The notes under the pieces are model-generated. The model was not told the origin of the DNA, did no database searches, and saw only the letters and a list, made by a program, of their open reading frames with translations. Of a stretch of DNA of 64,000 nt, positions 1 through 12,000 are shown piece by piece; within the stretch, counting starts at the first letter, position 1, and every line of letters begins with the position of its first letter. The stretch comes from Acanthosepion esculentum (taxonomy: Eukaryota > Mollusca > Cephalopoda > Sepiida > Sepiidae). A program made the position numbers and the translations under genes. Location: positions 75,979,460 to 76,043,459 of the forward strand of contig OZ038485.1 in the NCBI GenBank assembly GCA_964036315.1. Direction: 5' to 3'.

Positions 1-6
1 TGTACG

Positions 7-9
<3 letters not shown>

Positions 10-103
<94 letters not shown>
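10..103. repeat. (TA)n(TG)n compound microsatellite
   Basis: About 51 bases of alternating TA pass directly into about 43 bases of TG. Reading frames across it are not genes. Confidence 0.97.
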
Positions 104-105
<2 letters not shown>

Positions 106-1349
106 CATAAATGGCAAAGGTTAGTGGATTGGTTGAGAAGTAAGAGGAAAAAGTAGATGAAGGAAATTGCATGGTTTTATAAATCCTTTTAATCTCTCTC
201 TCACTTTTTTAAATCGATTATTTCATTAATTGCTTCAAAGATCTTTGGAAGTCAACAACATGTTACATGCAATAATACCAATTTTCTGATTCTGTTAATG
301 TCTGATTCTTTTGAAATCCTATTGCCTGAGGTTGATTCAGAGAGAGAGAGAGAGAGAGAGGGCGGGTGAGGAAGTAGGGAGGGGAAGGAGCAACAGAAAT
401 GAATGAGGAATCGAGGAGTGTAAAAGTAAGACAGTAGAAAAACAACCAAAAAAAGGAAAAAATAAGGAAATGATAAAATATTCACAAATAAGTAAATGTT
501 ATATAAAGAGAAAACTTAAACAATATAGTCTGATTACTGCACTTGTTTTGCAAAAGTATTTAAAAATAAATATTGCTTTTCATCATCTCTGTCATCAGTA
601 CACATAGAACAAAACACCATATACACCCATTCTATCCATGTGTATGTATGTAATAGATTTATCAGTATATCAATATGCTTTTGTACAAAGACATATCTTT
701 TTGCATATTTTGACTCATGCATATTTTCAAATTATTGTATATAAATAAAGAAGAATATATTTGTAATTATACACTCAGATTTTATTGTGCAAATCAATGT
801 TTTGACAATAAAATTAAAATTAACCAATTAACCAATTAACCAACAAATATTAATACAATGTTCAGAGTAAAATTATATACACCATGTGAATTTCAGTTTA
901 TAATATCTGTTTTTATAAAAATAAAAAAAAAAGTGGATTAACCAGCAAAAAAATATTTCAAGATGCTGTTATTATGAACTAGCAGGCTTCTCCTGCTCAC
1001 TATCACTTTGCAAAGTAAGATATATTCACTACTTCAAATCTTTGAAAGAAAAATTTTAAATGAACATTTCATTCATAAATTGGCTTGTTATAGTTAAGGA
1101 AAGTTTTAAAAATAGATGCCAACTTATTGAAGACCAAGTAAAATTAAAATTTCAAACATTTTTCTGCACTGTATAAGACGATATTCTTAAACAGAACTAT
1201 TTTTTATATGAAAATCAAAACAATCCTTGAATAAAAGAATAGTAATGAAGGACAGTTAATTAATGAAATAAACTTTTTTAAAATCATTATGCAAATTTGT
1301 TAAACCTGAAGAGTGATATTGACTAGAAGTATATAATACAGACATTGAC
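104..1349. other. AT-rich DNA, no gene seen; short (GA)n at 339-361
   Basis: A 23-base GA run lies at 339-361. The rest is AT-rich with many stops in all frames. The short minus-strand frames at 252-722 are low-complexity Phe/Leu/Ser-rich shadows of the purine-rich stretch and resemble no family. Confidence 0.7.
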
Positions 1350-3030
1350 CTTATGGGGCCGGGATTCTTCCTCCGATACAGGCCGGCGGCAGGGATTCGT
1401 CCCTGCGCTGGTAGTATCATGGCTACGTTGGACAAGCTATGACCAGCTATGACTAGCTAAAGCCAAAGCACTGCGGCCCGGGTGAAAACTCGGGTCCATT
1501 CCCCCTCCCTTCCCACGTTAAACCCCGACCTTGTGTCACAACCTGGCCCTGTGGGAGGTCAAGTAAATCCCGTGTCTAAATCACTCTTGAGTTGGCAGGT
1601 ATTGTTTGGGATGTGTTCCCTTTCCTTACTATCAGTCCCCACATCTTGCTGGTTAAGTGCCGTTGTAAAACCCGGGATCAATCGGATTTTCTTCATGAGT
1701 GTCAGTATGCCTTGACGATCATTCCTTGGTTCAGTGACGTTACACAGCCTAGGAAGGTCTTCTATCGGTATTTAGTAGAGGGGGTTTTCGAAGGATCCTC
1801 TAAGTGAGTGGCTCAACTTGTCAGAGGAGGAATTTCGGTCTTGGGTGCCAGCGGCGGATTATCTCAATAACCCTGAGTTTTTGCTTACCTGACGATTGGC
1901 TCAGAATCAGCTGCCTCTCAATGACAAGGCCTTTATATGGGGCTTGGCGGATTTGCCAAACTTTGAACAGTGTGACCTTGGTTTAGAGGAAACAACTTTG
2001 CACACCTTCTACCATTGTCCCCGGGTTCGCCCCTTATGGGATCATGTCGGTGAGTTGACAGCTCATCCCCAAAAAGCTTGTGCTCATGGATCGATACATA
2101 CGTGTGACAATGTGTCACCCCCGTATTCTGGGGTGAAATGAATGGTGTTTCTAACGCTGCTGGCCATGGCCCAAATGATGATTTGGACGACACTACAGGA
2201 GGCTGTCTTGTGAGGCAATCGTTTTTCTCATCAGGGTCTAATCCAATTCTTTGAGCATCAGCTCAAGATAAAGATTAGAACTGATAGAAAATTCTTACGT
2301 TCAACAGTCTTCAGCGAAAGGTGAGTGACTGAGGTGAGCTTGGTTCGTTTGAACGGGGCTAGCCTTGATTTTCTCTTTTAGGTCAACCTACATCACATCA
2401 GGGTGGTTTCCTGTGGAGCCCTCCCCTTGGTTAGGTTAGACAAGCTTTGTGTACCTAGTTAATGTGAGTAAGTGTTGTTCCTGGCCTGTTCCCGGTTGCA
2501 TCTTTGGTTATGATCCAAGTCTAGATTCTCACCCTCCCCAGTTTGTTTTTGCCCCCTTTTCCATCTCGACTGGGTCAGCTTTTATATTTCCCATGCCCAT
2601 ATATATTTTCCCCTTTTCCCACTTCCCTTAGCGAGAGAGCTTCTTGATTTTGTCCAATGGGCAGAATACAGCAGCATCACTTTTTGAGGGTTGGATGGGT
2701 CCTACTAACATCAGTTATGTTTAATCTACTTTGTGTTCATGTTTAGTTTGTTTTGGGGTTCATTGCCTCCCCTTACATTCTTCATCTTTAGATTTTTATA
2801 TATAATATTTTATTATCATTAAATTTTTATGGCATGGGGCGCATTTTGTAGGACCCCCTTGAGAGGATGCTGTATTATGGTGTATGGAGGATTGATTGGT
2901 GATGGATGAGTTTTTATGGTGAATGGGCAAATTGTAATGCGTGAATGGGTCAAGGTATAAGATAGTGGCGACCAGCCTCAACCCCTCCCCCTTTTGGCCT
3001 TGTGCCCTAATTGTATATTAAGATACAATA
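1350..3030 (+). mobile_element. 3' part of an old non-LTR retrotransposon (LINE)
   Basis: This segment is visibly richer in GC than its surroundings and runs from CpG-containing sequence at 1356-1480 through a broken C-terminal coding region (1592-2340) into a long noncoding 3' part that ends near an AATAAA-like signal around 3026. It is oriented forward. The coding remnant lies downstream of where a reverse transcriptase would be, and no RT motif or endonuclease is visible, so it looks like a 5'-truncated copy. The 3' end is not marked by a clear poly(A) or target duplication, so the limits are approximate. Confidence 0.55.
1592..2340 (+). pseudogene. LINE ORF2 C-terminal remnant with zinc-finger-like motif
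   Basis: Frames beginning at 1592 and 1896 together give a continuous LINE-like C-terminus. The key segment, around 1965-2050, reads CDLGLEETTLHTFYHC followed by PRVRPLWDHV. This Cys...Glu-Thr-Thr-x-x-His...Cys arrangement followed by a Pro-Leu-Trp motif is typical of the Cys/His region after the RT domain in many LINE polyproteins. Farther on, a frame near 2200-2330 reads FFEHQLKIKIRTDRKFL, a basic segment common at the end of such proteins. Stops and at least one frameshift (near 1800, where the first frame ends in GSSK) break it. It is a dead element gene. The clade was not determined. Confidence 0.6.
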
Positions 3031-3039
3031 AATCACAAT

Positions 3040-3592
3040 CACTCTCTTGAGTGGTTTCTAACACATTTATTTATCATCTCTCAGTTGCTTATCTGTCTTT
3101 GGGCAGAGTGTGTTCAGGGGCTACTCTGTCAAAGGACAGGGTCGCAACTGAAGAAAATTATATTGAGTGATGTCCAACCCTGGGGAACAGCTGCCCAAGG
3201 CCACACCCTCTCATTGCACCAGAGAGAAGGATCGGTGCTCACACCATGGCCAGCACAACCAACAGTTGCAGGGGCTGCAGGCAATTTTTGTTCTTTGCCC
3301 AGGTGTATGCGCTTGGGACCCGACCTTAAAAAAGACCTTGTGTCACAACTTGTCTTAGTGGTGAGACAGAGTAAATACCTAGGGGCTCAGGAAATTTTGT
3401 TCCTAGTCCAGGTGTATGCACTCGGGCTCCCCATATTAAACTGACCTTGTGTCACAACCTGACCTCGTAGGAGGGTTGAGTAAATACAAACTACTCTCTT
3501 GAGTGGTTTGTAACACATTATTTATCATCTCTCAGTTGTGTCTCTGTCCTTGAGTGCATTCAGGGGCAACTCCATCAAAGGACAGAGTAAAT
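3040..3592. repeat. Local duplication enclosing a 109-bp minisatellite
   Basis: A segment starting CTCTTGAGTGG near 3044 recurs near 3496, with following text such as TTATTTATCATCTCTCAGTTG kept in both, then CAAAGGACAG in both. Between them, units beginning AGGTGTATGC start at 3301 and about 3410. Each contains GACCTTGTGTCACAAC (3334 and 3443, 109 bases apart). A partial unit precedes them at 3273. A related unit also lies at about 1528-1570 in the LINE remnant. The frame at 3085-3444 is a by-product. Confidence 0.75.
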
Positions 3593-4394
3593 ACCAAATT
3601 TCTATAAAGTAGAGCTAAGGCTTTTTAATCTCAGAATTTGTAGCAGAATTGAGCTCCAATTTTGTATTTATTCATATAGATTCTATAATATAGGTTTTAC
3701 TTAATTAGCTATTATGTTTCTCTAACTCATCAAATGTTGAATTCATAACCAATTCTAATTTCTATTTTCCCATCTTTGCACTATCTTAATTTTATCTTAT
3801 AAATTATCCCCTCTTCTGTCACCCATGAAATGAAAATAATTGTTTGTATGGAAAATAAGGATTTACATACATCAAATCATCTTTAAATTAAGTGGCAACA
3901 GAAGAATTGTCTTTAAACTTTTAAAAGGTAAGCTTAAACATTAATTCAGTAATTAAATGCAGCAATCAGTTTTGAGTCCTTCTGTAGTTTATTGATACCT
4001 ATTGCATCTACTCCTCCCTAGATATTGTGATGATGGCCAAACCAAGAGTCCTCAACAGGAGCTAGCTTAAATGCTGCCCAATAAGGTGTCTTTTAAGCTA
4101 GTTTATAATAAAACGTGTACTGCAATTTTGAACACGGAATGAAAATGAGTTACTCCCCACATGAAAGCAATGATAATGGCTAGTATAATATATTAATATA
4201 TATTTTTAACCTCACATAATCTGGCAATCCTGAATCTGAGCTCAATGAAAATTGTTCCCTGCACCTAACTTTTCTAAGGCTTTTGAATGAGCTATGAATC
4301 ATTGAAATCAGACCAGTGAGACCAAAATAATTGCTTGAACATACACATGCACCAACACACACACATAAACTGTACTTTATATATATGATGCAGA
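3593..4394. other. No gene seen
   Basis: AT-rich sequence with stops in all frames and no recognised repeat. Confidence 0.6.
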
Positions 4395-5110
4395 CAGAGA
4401 AAAAAGTGGCAGAATATAAAGAACATTGGCTAAAGACATGAAAACAGCCAAACTACTGTAAACATCACAAAGAGAAACCTGTGAGTTACCTGAAAAATAG
4501 ATGAAAACTGATTTCTCAACAGTAATTTTTAATGATGAACCTAGAACTACAGGCTAGAGTTTGAATGTTTCCCCAAAATAGTCATGCAACATGACTTAGA
4601 AAGCAACTAGTAGGAAAGTGAATTAATATTCTGGACTTGTTATAGGAATAAAATTATAGGCCCCTTTAAAGGGTCCATAATAAAGGCAGAGAATTATTAT
4701 ACTTTCTTGGACAAGACATTTTTGGGGTAGTAAAGGTTACAACCAATAAGCCATAAGCTGAACTCTTTAGCTTATATTCATTCGAGACAATACTACTTTA
4801 CATTCTGCAAAGCTGACTCTTTTCTACCTGGCCAAAAAATCTTCCAATGCATCAAATTAATGGAATGGCTCTTAACCACTCCAAATATTAATCCAATAGA
4901 AAACTTTTGGTCTATCATTAAAATAGATGAATATGAGAATGGTAAACAATATTGAAACAAAAAAGATCTCTGGGAAGCAGTAAAAACTACTGGAAGTCAT
5001 TTTTAAATCAATAAAGTAGTAAAGTTAAACATAATCAATTCACAAAAGACTGATGAAGGCTGCAGAATGTCAAGGAGATTATATTAACATGTAAAATTAT
5101 GAGATAATAA
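4395..5110 (+). pseudogene. Decayed Tc1-like transposase, copy i
   Basis: An N-terminal remnant near 4421-4450 reads roughly LAKDMKTAK, as in the helix-turn-helix region of Tc1-type transposases. The C-terminal catalytic block is clear at about 4858-4930: the frame reads NINPIENFWSIIK, matching the SPDLNPIENLW signature that carries the last acidic residue of the DDE/D triad. KKDLWEAVK follows at about 4960-4985. The central D motif is scrambled. Many stops and shifts remove any coding capacity. The same family recurs at 8690-9030 and, reversed, at 14738-15290. Confidence 0.72.
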
Positions 5111-6054
5111 TTAAGTATATGTGATGTTATGCTAATTAAATATATTTCTTTGGTCTATATCTTTTGAATTTATTTGTAAATAAAAATTATGCCACACTAC
5201 AAATCAAAACTCACATAATATATTGCTCATATATATAATAAGTATTTAACTAAAAAAAAAAAATTAACTAAAATTGATTGGTTATTATCATTTTTATTGT
5301 GAAAACATTGACTTGCATAATAAAATCTGACATGCTAATGTTAATATATGTATATATATTTCTAATGTTAATATATGTATATATATAACTGAGTCCTTTT
5401 AAGTAATTTCAAATATGTATACATAAAAGGAGATAAAGAGTTTATGATGAGTTTAAATGCACCCCCCACACAATTATCCATTATCTTTTTTCTCTTCTCT
5501 CTTCTTTCTCTCAGTATTTCTTTCTGTCTCTATCGTGTGTGTTATCCAGACATTCCATTCTATTCACTGTCGTGATACAATGTGTTATTTTCTTTGCTTT
5601 TTTCTTCAAAACGAAATGCCTCAAAATTAAAAAAAGACATACTGCTTCAAGCTTGAACATTTTAATTCTTCAACTTATATTCAAGAATTATATTATTAAT
5701 ATCATCGCAATTAAAGATAAAACCTTATTATCCCATACTTTCCTTTCCTTACACTACTGCCCTAATTCAATAAAGATTTTGAGCAAGAAGTGCAATGACC
5801 TTCATTTTTTAAAGTATCAAGCCTATAAACATGATCTATTTCTCTAGTTTGTCTGTAACATTAATGTTACAAAGACTGAATAAACAATTTTTTAAAGTAT
5901 ATCAATTGATTTTTTTAATATCCTTGTATAAGATAGAGAAATTCAAAATGATATTAAGTTTTATGCTTGCAAATTAAAAAGATGCATTTTAAAATGTTAT
6001 TTTGTGTGTGATATAATATGTATAGAGAGAGAGAGAGAAAAAAAATAAATAGGA
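5111..6054. other. AT-rich DNA, no gene seen; small tandem repeat at 5338-5388
   Basis: A unit starting TAATGTTAATATATG occurs twice in tandem (about 27 bases each) at 5338-5388. The frame at 5539-5847 (102 codons) has AT-driven composition and no recognisable domain; I do not call it a gene. Short GA and A runs lie at 6024-6045. Confidence 0.6.
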
Positions 6055-6168
6055 AGGTTGCTGAAATATTCTTGGTTCAACCAAGTTGGAATTTCAAAAT
6101 AAATTCTGATGTTTGGTTATTTGGAGAGATTTTGGAGCATGAGATGGGCTAAGGACTTTTCAGCACCT
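6055..6168. mobile_element. MITE with TGCTGAAA termini, about 114 bp
   Basis: The left end AGGTTGCTGAAATATTCTT is the imperfect inverse of the right end AAGGACTTTTCAGCACCT (6151-6168). The centre has no coding sequence. The terminus resembles ends of mariner-type elements (GGTGCTGAAAAG), so it is probably a non-autonomous mariner derivative. A relative lies at 13550-13663. Confidence 0.65.
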
Positions 6169-6700
6169 ATTCATATGCTTAAATTGTTTGAACGTTCACT
6201 TTCATTAAGCAAATTATGAGTAAAATGCAACATTCTTATAAAACTTGTAGTACACAAAGTTAGAAGACCAGGAAAATCAGAGGGCCGATTTTTGTGATTC
6301 CATTCCAGTGACTTTTCTAACTTAGTCCCTTCCATTTTAGCCCTTCTTCATAAAAACTAAAATGTTTGTGATGTCAGCTTAATAATGATTAACTTGAATA
6401 TTTTTTAGAAAATCTTTTTTCTTTCTGTTATACTCTGCTGCAATTAGATCCATTTCTGATTCATTCTACATACCAGCCAGATGTGAGTGCCAAGAGTGCA
6501 AAGCACAAAATAAAAAAAAGTTGTTTTTTGAACATGGGCTCTAAGCATCACAGCCAATCCACAAAACAAATTCCTGAAATAAAATACAACAGCCAATCAT
6601 GGAAGTTCCTGCTGAAAAAAGATGACCCTGGGGACCGCCAGATTTGCTTAAAAGAAAACCCCTTTTTAATGACCACACAATTGCAAGCCAAAAGGCCACC
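6169..6700. other. No supported gene
   Basis: Moderately AT-rich. The frame 6483-6794 starts here and runs into the CA-rich tract; its first 60 residues are Lys/Ser-rich without a known domain. It could be chance. Confidence 0.45.
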
Positions 6701-7340
6701 TGTCAACATGCAGACATTCTTCCACCATCATCACCATGATCACCTCTCTCATCACAACCATAACTTTGACACAAGCTTCACTAATCTCACCTGACTCTGC
6801 ACATATAAAATGCATCTGATAGGCTAGCTTTGACACTGCCAGGCTCCTGACACTACCACCATGATTTCTAACACCTCAACATCTTCACTATCCTCTCCAG
6901 GCCTTACTCATCATCACTACCATCACTATCTTGTTGATACCACATTTGACCAGAATCCAACAGAGACATTCCTTTTCAATCATCCTTCACTATCCACTCC
7001 AGTCCTCCCTTGTCATCACCACCATAACCTTGGCAATGTGCCTTACCACAAATTAACCCACCACTGTGACCTCAAGCACTCAACCCATTAACCCACTTTA
7101 CCAGACAGTTTGGCTTGAACATCTTTGCTAGCCCAACAAACTTTACAGGTTTTGAATTCAGCCATCAAGGTCATACGTCAAATTCCACCAACAACACTAC
7201 ATTTAGCTTCACTAATCTACTTCAGCCCTATCTTCTGACACCAACCATGACATCAACCAACCAACCCAAGAAATAAGTCAACTCCCTGGCCCTGCCAATG
7301 ACATCCTTACACCTAACCACTTTCCTTACCAACAGTAACT
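6700..7340 (+). repeat. C+A-rich low-complexity tract, degenerate CACCAT/CATCAC repeat
   Basis: The plus strand is strongly biased to C and A with recurrent CATCACCACCAT-like words. A block containing TTCACTATCC followed by CATCAC repeats near 6883 and 6985, about 103 bases apart, suggesting a worn minisatellite. Frames at 6483-6794 and 6861-7091 become His/Thr/Ser-rich because of it (for example HHHHHDH). I see no signal peptide, no domain and no conservation argument, so I regard them as repeat by-products. Confidence 0.55.
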
Positions 7341-7635
7341 GAAGAACCACAAATTAACAACTCTTCCACCTTTCAAACAACTATGTATATATTCCAAAAT
7401 TTGATGAATACACACTGTTGAAATTTTATTTATAGTTTTAATTATAATTGTAATTTTTAAATATAATTTATATAATATAGTTTATGATTAATGAAAACTA
7501 TTTGTGTTTATTTATACTTTTTAATTGGCTGTATTTATAAGATTCCAAACAAAATTAATAAGTACTGTAAGTCAAATGAGTCTGTATTGCTGCAATGTCA
7601 CTTGTACCAATCAAAATACCGCTGGTACAATTCAC
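7341..7635. other. AT-rich DNA, no gene seen
   Basis: Runs of TATAATT-like words with no recognised feature. Confidence 0.6.
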
Positions 7636-7639
7636 CATC

Positions 7640-7860
7640 CCGGCTTTCTGAACATGTCACTACGTAAAGCTGTCGCTTCCTCCCGTTTTCACTGCTCCAG
7701 CCCTCTTTTATCAGGCCAACACTGCGGTTGGCCAACCAATCAGCGTTCTTTGCTTCTATTCTCAGTTAAACAGGCAAATTGCCTCCTCCAGTTTGACCAA
7801 TCAGCACACGACTTGCTATCGGTGGAAGCACGCCAAACTGTACAAAAATCCTCATTACTA
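7640..7860 (+). promoter_or_regulatory. CCAAT-box-rich, more GC-rich patch
   Basis: Two good NF-Y-type CCAAT motifs occur: CCAACCAATCAGCG (7732-7745) and GACCAATCAGCAC (7795-7807). The segment is less AT-rich than its flanks and contains several CpGs. No convincing TATA box or transcribed gene follows; instead a LINE C-terminus begins at about 7900. It may be a dead promoter or part of a repeat. The 139-codon frame at 7525-7944 is not recognised. Confidence 0.35.
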
Positions 7861-7899
7861 CACATACTACTAAAATGGCTGGACGGGAGAGTAATGCCA

Positions 7900-8362
7900 T
7901 TTTCACAGAGCAAACTTGACATCTGTCCTTCTTTATGGCAGTGAATGTTGGATAATTTCCTCAAAGATGAAGAAGAGACTCGAGGTGACAGAGATGTGGT
8001 TCTACAGAAGGATGCTAAGGATATCATGGACTGAGCATGTGAGCAATGATGAGGTCTTAGAAAGGTTGCAAACAAGGAGGAGGTTTATACTTAACATCAG
8101 GAAGAGGCAGCTGAGGTTTCTGGGGCACTTAATGAGGAAGGAGAGCCTGGAGAATCTGATACTCGTGGGTTGAATAGAAGAGAGACAAGGGAAAATATTG
8201 CATGACATACCTGGCAGGCTTAAGCAAGTGGATGACAAAACATGGTCCGGGGGAGGAAGCAGGAGGAAGGAACTTGTTAAGAACTGCAAGAGATAGAGGG
8301 AGGTGGAGAGCCATGATCACCTATATCCTGAAAGGACATGGCATATAAAAAGAAAGAAGAAG
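7900..8362 (+). pseudogene. LINE ORF2 C-terminus and 3' end, copy a
   Basis: The frame 7916-8173 reads LLYGSECWIISSKMKKRLEV, then TEMWFYRRMLRISWT, then RKRQLRFLGHLMRKESLENL. This is a characteristic C-terminal block after the RT thumb in a large LINE group seen across molluscs and arthropods. The element is 5'-truncated here. Its 3' end is the A-rich GGCATATAAAAAGAAAGAAG region near 8340-8362. Related copies lie at 10865-12000 (reverse), 38200-39186, 40975-41222 (reverse), 57285-57360 (reverse) and 59235-60385. The clade is not settled by what I can see. Confidence 0.85.
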
Positions 8363-8689
8363 CTTATTTTAGTAATGATGGTGTGGTAACAGTTTTGATT
8401 GTTCCAATTCTTTTAACGTCTTTTTAAGTCCCTTTGGCTAGACATTGAATTTTCACATCAGTGGTATATGGCAGCTTTCATCAGAAATTAAATGATAGCA
8501 AACCTACTCTGTACTACAGTACGTTCCTTTCAGCAATGTTATCCTCCAGATGCTCTCTATTCTTTTCAAATTTCTATTTCTTCCCTACTATTTACAAAGA
8601 CTTTTTAATTATTATTGGATTTTTATGCCAGTAGCATAGTAACTGGTGGCTTTCATTGGATATCAAGTGACAGTAAGTCTCTTCAATAG
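8363..8689. other. No gene seen
   Basis: AT-rich sequence without coding potential; it may include unrecognised 5' parts of the following transposon. Confidence 0.5.
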
Positions 8690-9030
8690 TCTAGCAAGTG
8701 TAAGGTCATGGAAAAGACATTTTTGAATGGTACAGGTCACAAGCATGTTGCTTTAAGCTTAAAAGTATACTTAGACAAGACAATTATCATCATATTCTAC
8801 AAAGCTGACTATTAAAAAAACGGTTTCAAAGACATCAAATTAATAGAATGGCTCCCAGCCTCTCCAGATATTAATCCAATAGAAACTTGTGGCCCATCAT
8901 TAAACGAGATGCATAGGATAATAGAAAACCACATTCAACCAGAAAAAAAAGATCTCTGGGAAGCAATAAAAACTGCTGCAAGTAATATTAAAGTTGAAAA
9001 CTGAAGGACCAGTTGAATGTAGGACTAAAC
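8690..9030 (+). pseudogene. Decayed Tc1-like transposase C-terminus, copy ii
   Basis: At about 8840-8990 the frame reads IEWLPASPDINPIE and then KKDLWEAIKTAASNIK. This is the last acidic motif and C-terminal tail of a Tc1-type transposase and is nearly collinear with copy i at 4858-5000. The catalytic D motifs upstream are not readable and the sequence contains frameshifts. Confidence 0.7.
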
Positions 9031-9749
9031 TGAGTAGCTGCTCATATAAAAAACTAATCCAAGATTGCCAAAAATACACTGCTTCTTAATTGTTTCACAG
9101 TAAATCTGGTACAAAAGAGTTACATTTTTAAAGTTATAAAAACTTATAAGAAAAAATATGCACACTTACCATTCCACTATGATTATAGATGTAGGATTTA
9201 TGATCAAAAGAACAGCTATTTCTACTATAATTAAGATAACAAAATCTAAGAAATTGCAGACAGAATCTTTTCTTTTCTGTATATATCTTATATAGACATT
9301 GTGTTCAAGTAAACATATCAGTATAGATTCCAAATGTGATATCTTGCCTACTATGCAAACAGTTTGAAGGATAAAGCTACAACTTCTCTGTCAGTTTCTT
9401 TTTTCACCCAGCCCAACTCACAGTACAATATTCTGAAATCATCTGATCTGATCTATTCATTGATATCAAGATATTAACTCTGTAATTCTCGTGCTTCAGA
9501 ATGCATTTTATTCTTTCTAGTTTTTGGCCAACACTTTTGATGAGGATATAACTTTAATCATTTTGTGTTCATCTCTTTGTCTTGACATGTCTTGCCACAG
9601 TTCTTGTGATTCTAATCTCCTTGATCATATCATAAGGCTAATTCTACAAGTATAGTCTGCAGAATACACAATCTCCTGTTCTTTATTCTTCTTGCAAGGA
9701 TTGGCTTTTGTAATGTTGTAATGTTCTCAGTGTCACGTAAATAAAACTG
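9031..9749. other. No gene seen
   Basis: AT-rich unique-looking DNA with stops in all frames. Confidence 0.6.
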
Positions 9750-10420
9750 ATATTCAGAATGAAGAAAATAGGAGATAAAAAAGAGAGAGAATAACAGAGT
9801 TTGAAAATATTAAAAGAAAAACTCAAAGGAGAGAGAGTGAGGATGTTGGGTACAGGAAAATAGAGTGATAGTCTGAGAAAAGAAGAAAATTATAATGTAA
9901 TGAAGAGAAGAAGGCAACAGTATGAGATAGTAAAGAAAAACAGAATGAATTAGATGAAGGGGAAAGAGACTAGTAAAATAAAGAGATAGAATAAATGAAT
10001 GATAGAAAAATAACAGTAATTTTAGATATGATTAATTTATTAAAATATTTCTAAAAGCAATTTTTGTGACATAGGAATTGGATAAAATATTTCTTGAATA
10101 TATGTATTTTATTAAATGATTCTTTTGAAAAAAAATGTGTTGTTATGGAAGATATGCCTATTTTATTCACATACTGGTTACACAATTGTTTTGTTTTTTC
10201 TAATATGGTGCCCATCTGAAAAACAGACATGAAATTAGAGAACAAGAGATACAAGAAGAAAGGAAAATTGGTGAACGAAATATAGAGACAGGCAAGTGAA
10301 GATAACAAACAAGACATTCATAGGAATATGAAAAGATGAGGGAGAAGAAAAAAACATGTATAGAGCTTGAGAGAAAACTCTAAAGAATAAAATGCAAAAG
10401 AAAAATCAATAAAATAAATA
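9750..10420 (+). repeat. Purine-biased stretch
   Basis: The plus strand is rich in GA, AAAG and GAGA words at 9755-10015 and again at 10215-10400, with an AT-rich interruption. It resembles a diffuse polypurine tract, not a clean microsatellite. The minus-strand frame 10051-10317 is its pyrimidine-side shadow. Confidence 0.55.
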
Positions 10421-10864
10421 AAAAACTAAAATTATTTTGATTTTACCGTGGAAATTTCTCGTGTATAGTTTTAAAAAAATATTTGTTTCCTATAAAATTA
10501 CAAAGGCTATTAATGCTACCAAATTTCATTAAAAAAAGGAAATAACCCATGAAAATGATGACAAAAGAAAATGTTTTACAGTGAAATATGATAGAGTATT
10601 TTTTAATAATCTATGACAAAAGCAATATAAAAAATATTATACATTCATTTCTTTAAAAAAAAACATTGCAGTAAACTGGTATTTTTCTAAAAGAAAAAAG
10701 AAAAATTAAAAATAAACCATAAAGATGCATGACTTCATTAATGATTAACCTTTTTGCCTTTGTAGCAGTTACATTTTCTCAAATACTATTTTTGTTTTAG
10801 TTAAAATCATTTTTATGATAAAATATATTAGATGTTTTCAAGTAGTATTCAGTGAGGCTCTATT
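10421..10864. other. AT-rich DNA, no gene seen
   Basis: Many A and T runs; nothing recognised. Confidence 0.6.
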
Positions 10865-12000
10865 TTTTAAATGACATATCATTTCAGGATGTGGGTGGTC
10901 ATGGCTCTCCAGAACTTCCTGTCTTTTGCTACTCTTGGTCCTTTATCCCTCACCCATCTTTGTCTTTGTTGTTCTTGTTCTGCTACCCATTTACTCATTA
11001 AGTAGGTTACTCATTGTTTCCCCAGGTTTCCCATGCCCCCAATATGCTGTAATGCTAATTTCTCCCAACCTTCTTTCCTCATTATTTGTCCCTAAAAATT
11101 CAGTTATCTCTTTCTAATTGTTAACAGTTGTGACATTGTTGTTCCTCTTTTCTTTCCTGTGCTGTTGGGAAAACTACATTTCTGTTGTTTCAAGTCTCTT
11201 CTTCCAGAAGACAAGACTGCCTAGTATTCACTGCCATAAAGGAGATTATATATTACATAGCAGTCCAGCACTCATTTCCTTTCTAATATTTTCTGATTCT
11301 TTAATACTTTGCTCAGTTTCTGAAAGGCATATTTTTCTATTCTTATACATCTTCATATTTCTGTTTCACACTATCCAGATAGTTAAATTTCCACACCTAC
11401 TTTGATGTACTCAATATATAACTTGAAACGTGGGTTGTCTCTCTTGCTAAAAACAATGCATTCAATCTTCTTACAGTTAATGGTTAGTCCTTTCTTCTTT
11501 CTTTCTTTGACTAGCTTATCTAATAGTTCTTTCAGTTCACCTTCTGAATCAACAGTCATTTGTGTTGTATATACAGTTTTGGTTATGTCTACCAATAATA
11601 CATTCTAGTAGGTCTGCTCATTCTCTTTGAATTCTCTCATTGTACAGGTTAAAAAAATATGATGAAAGACACATCCTTATTGTCTTTTCCTTTCTATTTT
11701 TGTATATTCACTAAACTTGTTCTCTATCTAAATACCATCTTAATGTGCCTCATCAAGCTGATTGTCTGATAAGATTCACATTCATTTGTATTTGGTTTCT
11801 TTGGTAGCATTATGAAGATTTATCCATCTCTAGGTTTTCCAGTATTTCACCACTATCACTTATATACTACTTCATTAACATAAACCATATAATACTGTTT
11901 CTGTTAGTATTTCTATTACAATTTCATTTGGTCCTGCTATTTGTTTCTCTTCATCTTGGCTTGTGCTAGCTTAACCTCTGATTTAAATTTTATAAAATTA
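10865..12000 (-). pseudogene. LINE RT and C-terminus, copy b, reversed
   Basis: The 3' end lies near 10865-10925, where the plus strand is the complement of the AGAGCCATGATCACC tail of copy a. Farther upstream on the minus strand, the frame 11383-11595 reads VDSEGELKELLDKLVKERKK followed by KGLTINCKKIECIVFSKRD, the segment after the RT catalytic motif in this family. The complement of 11690-11760 matches the pre-catalytic part also found at 38540-38590. Frameshifts and stops fragment the rest. Homology fades beyond about 12000. Confidence 0.75.

Noticed and set aside
5539..5847. 102-codon frame
   Set aside because: AT-driven Lys/Ile/Phe composition with no recognisable domain or splice context.
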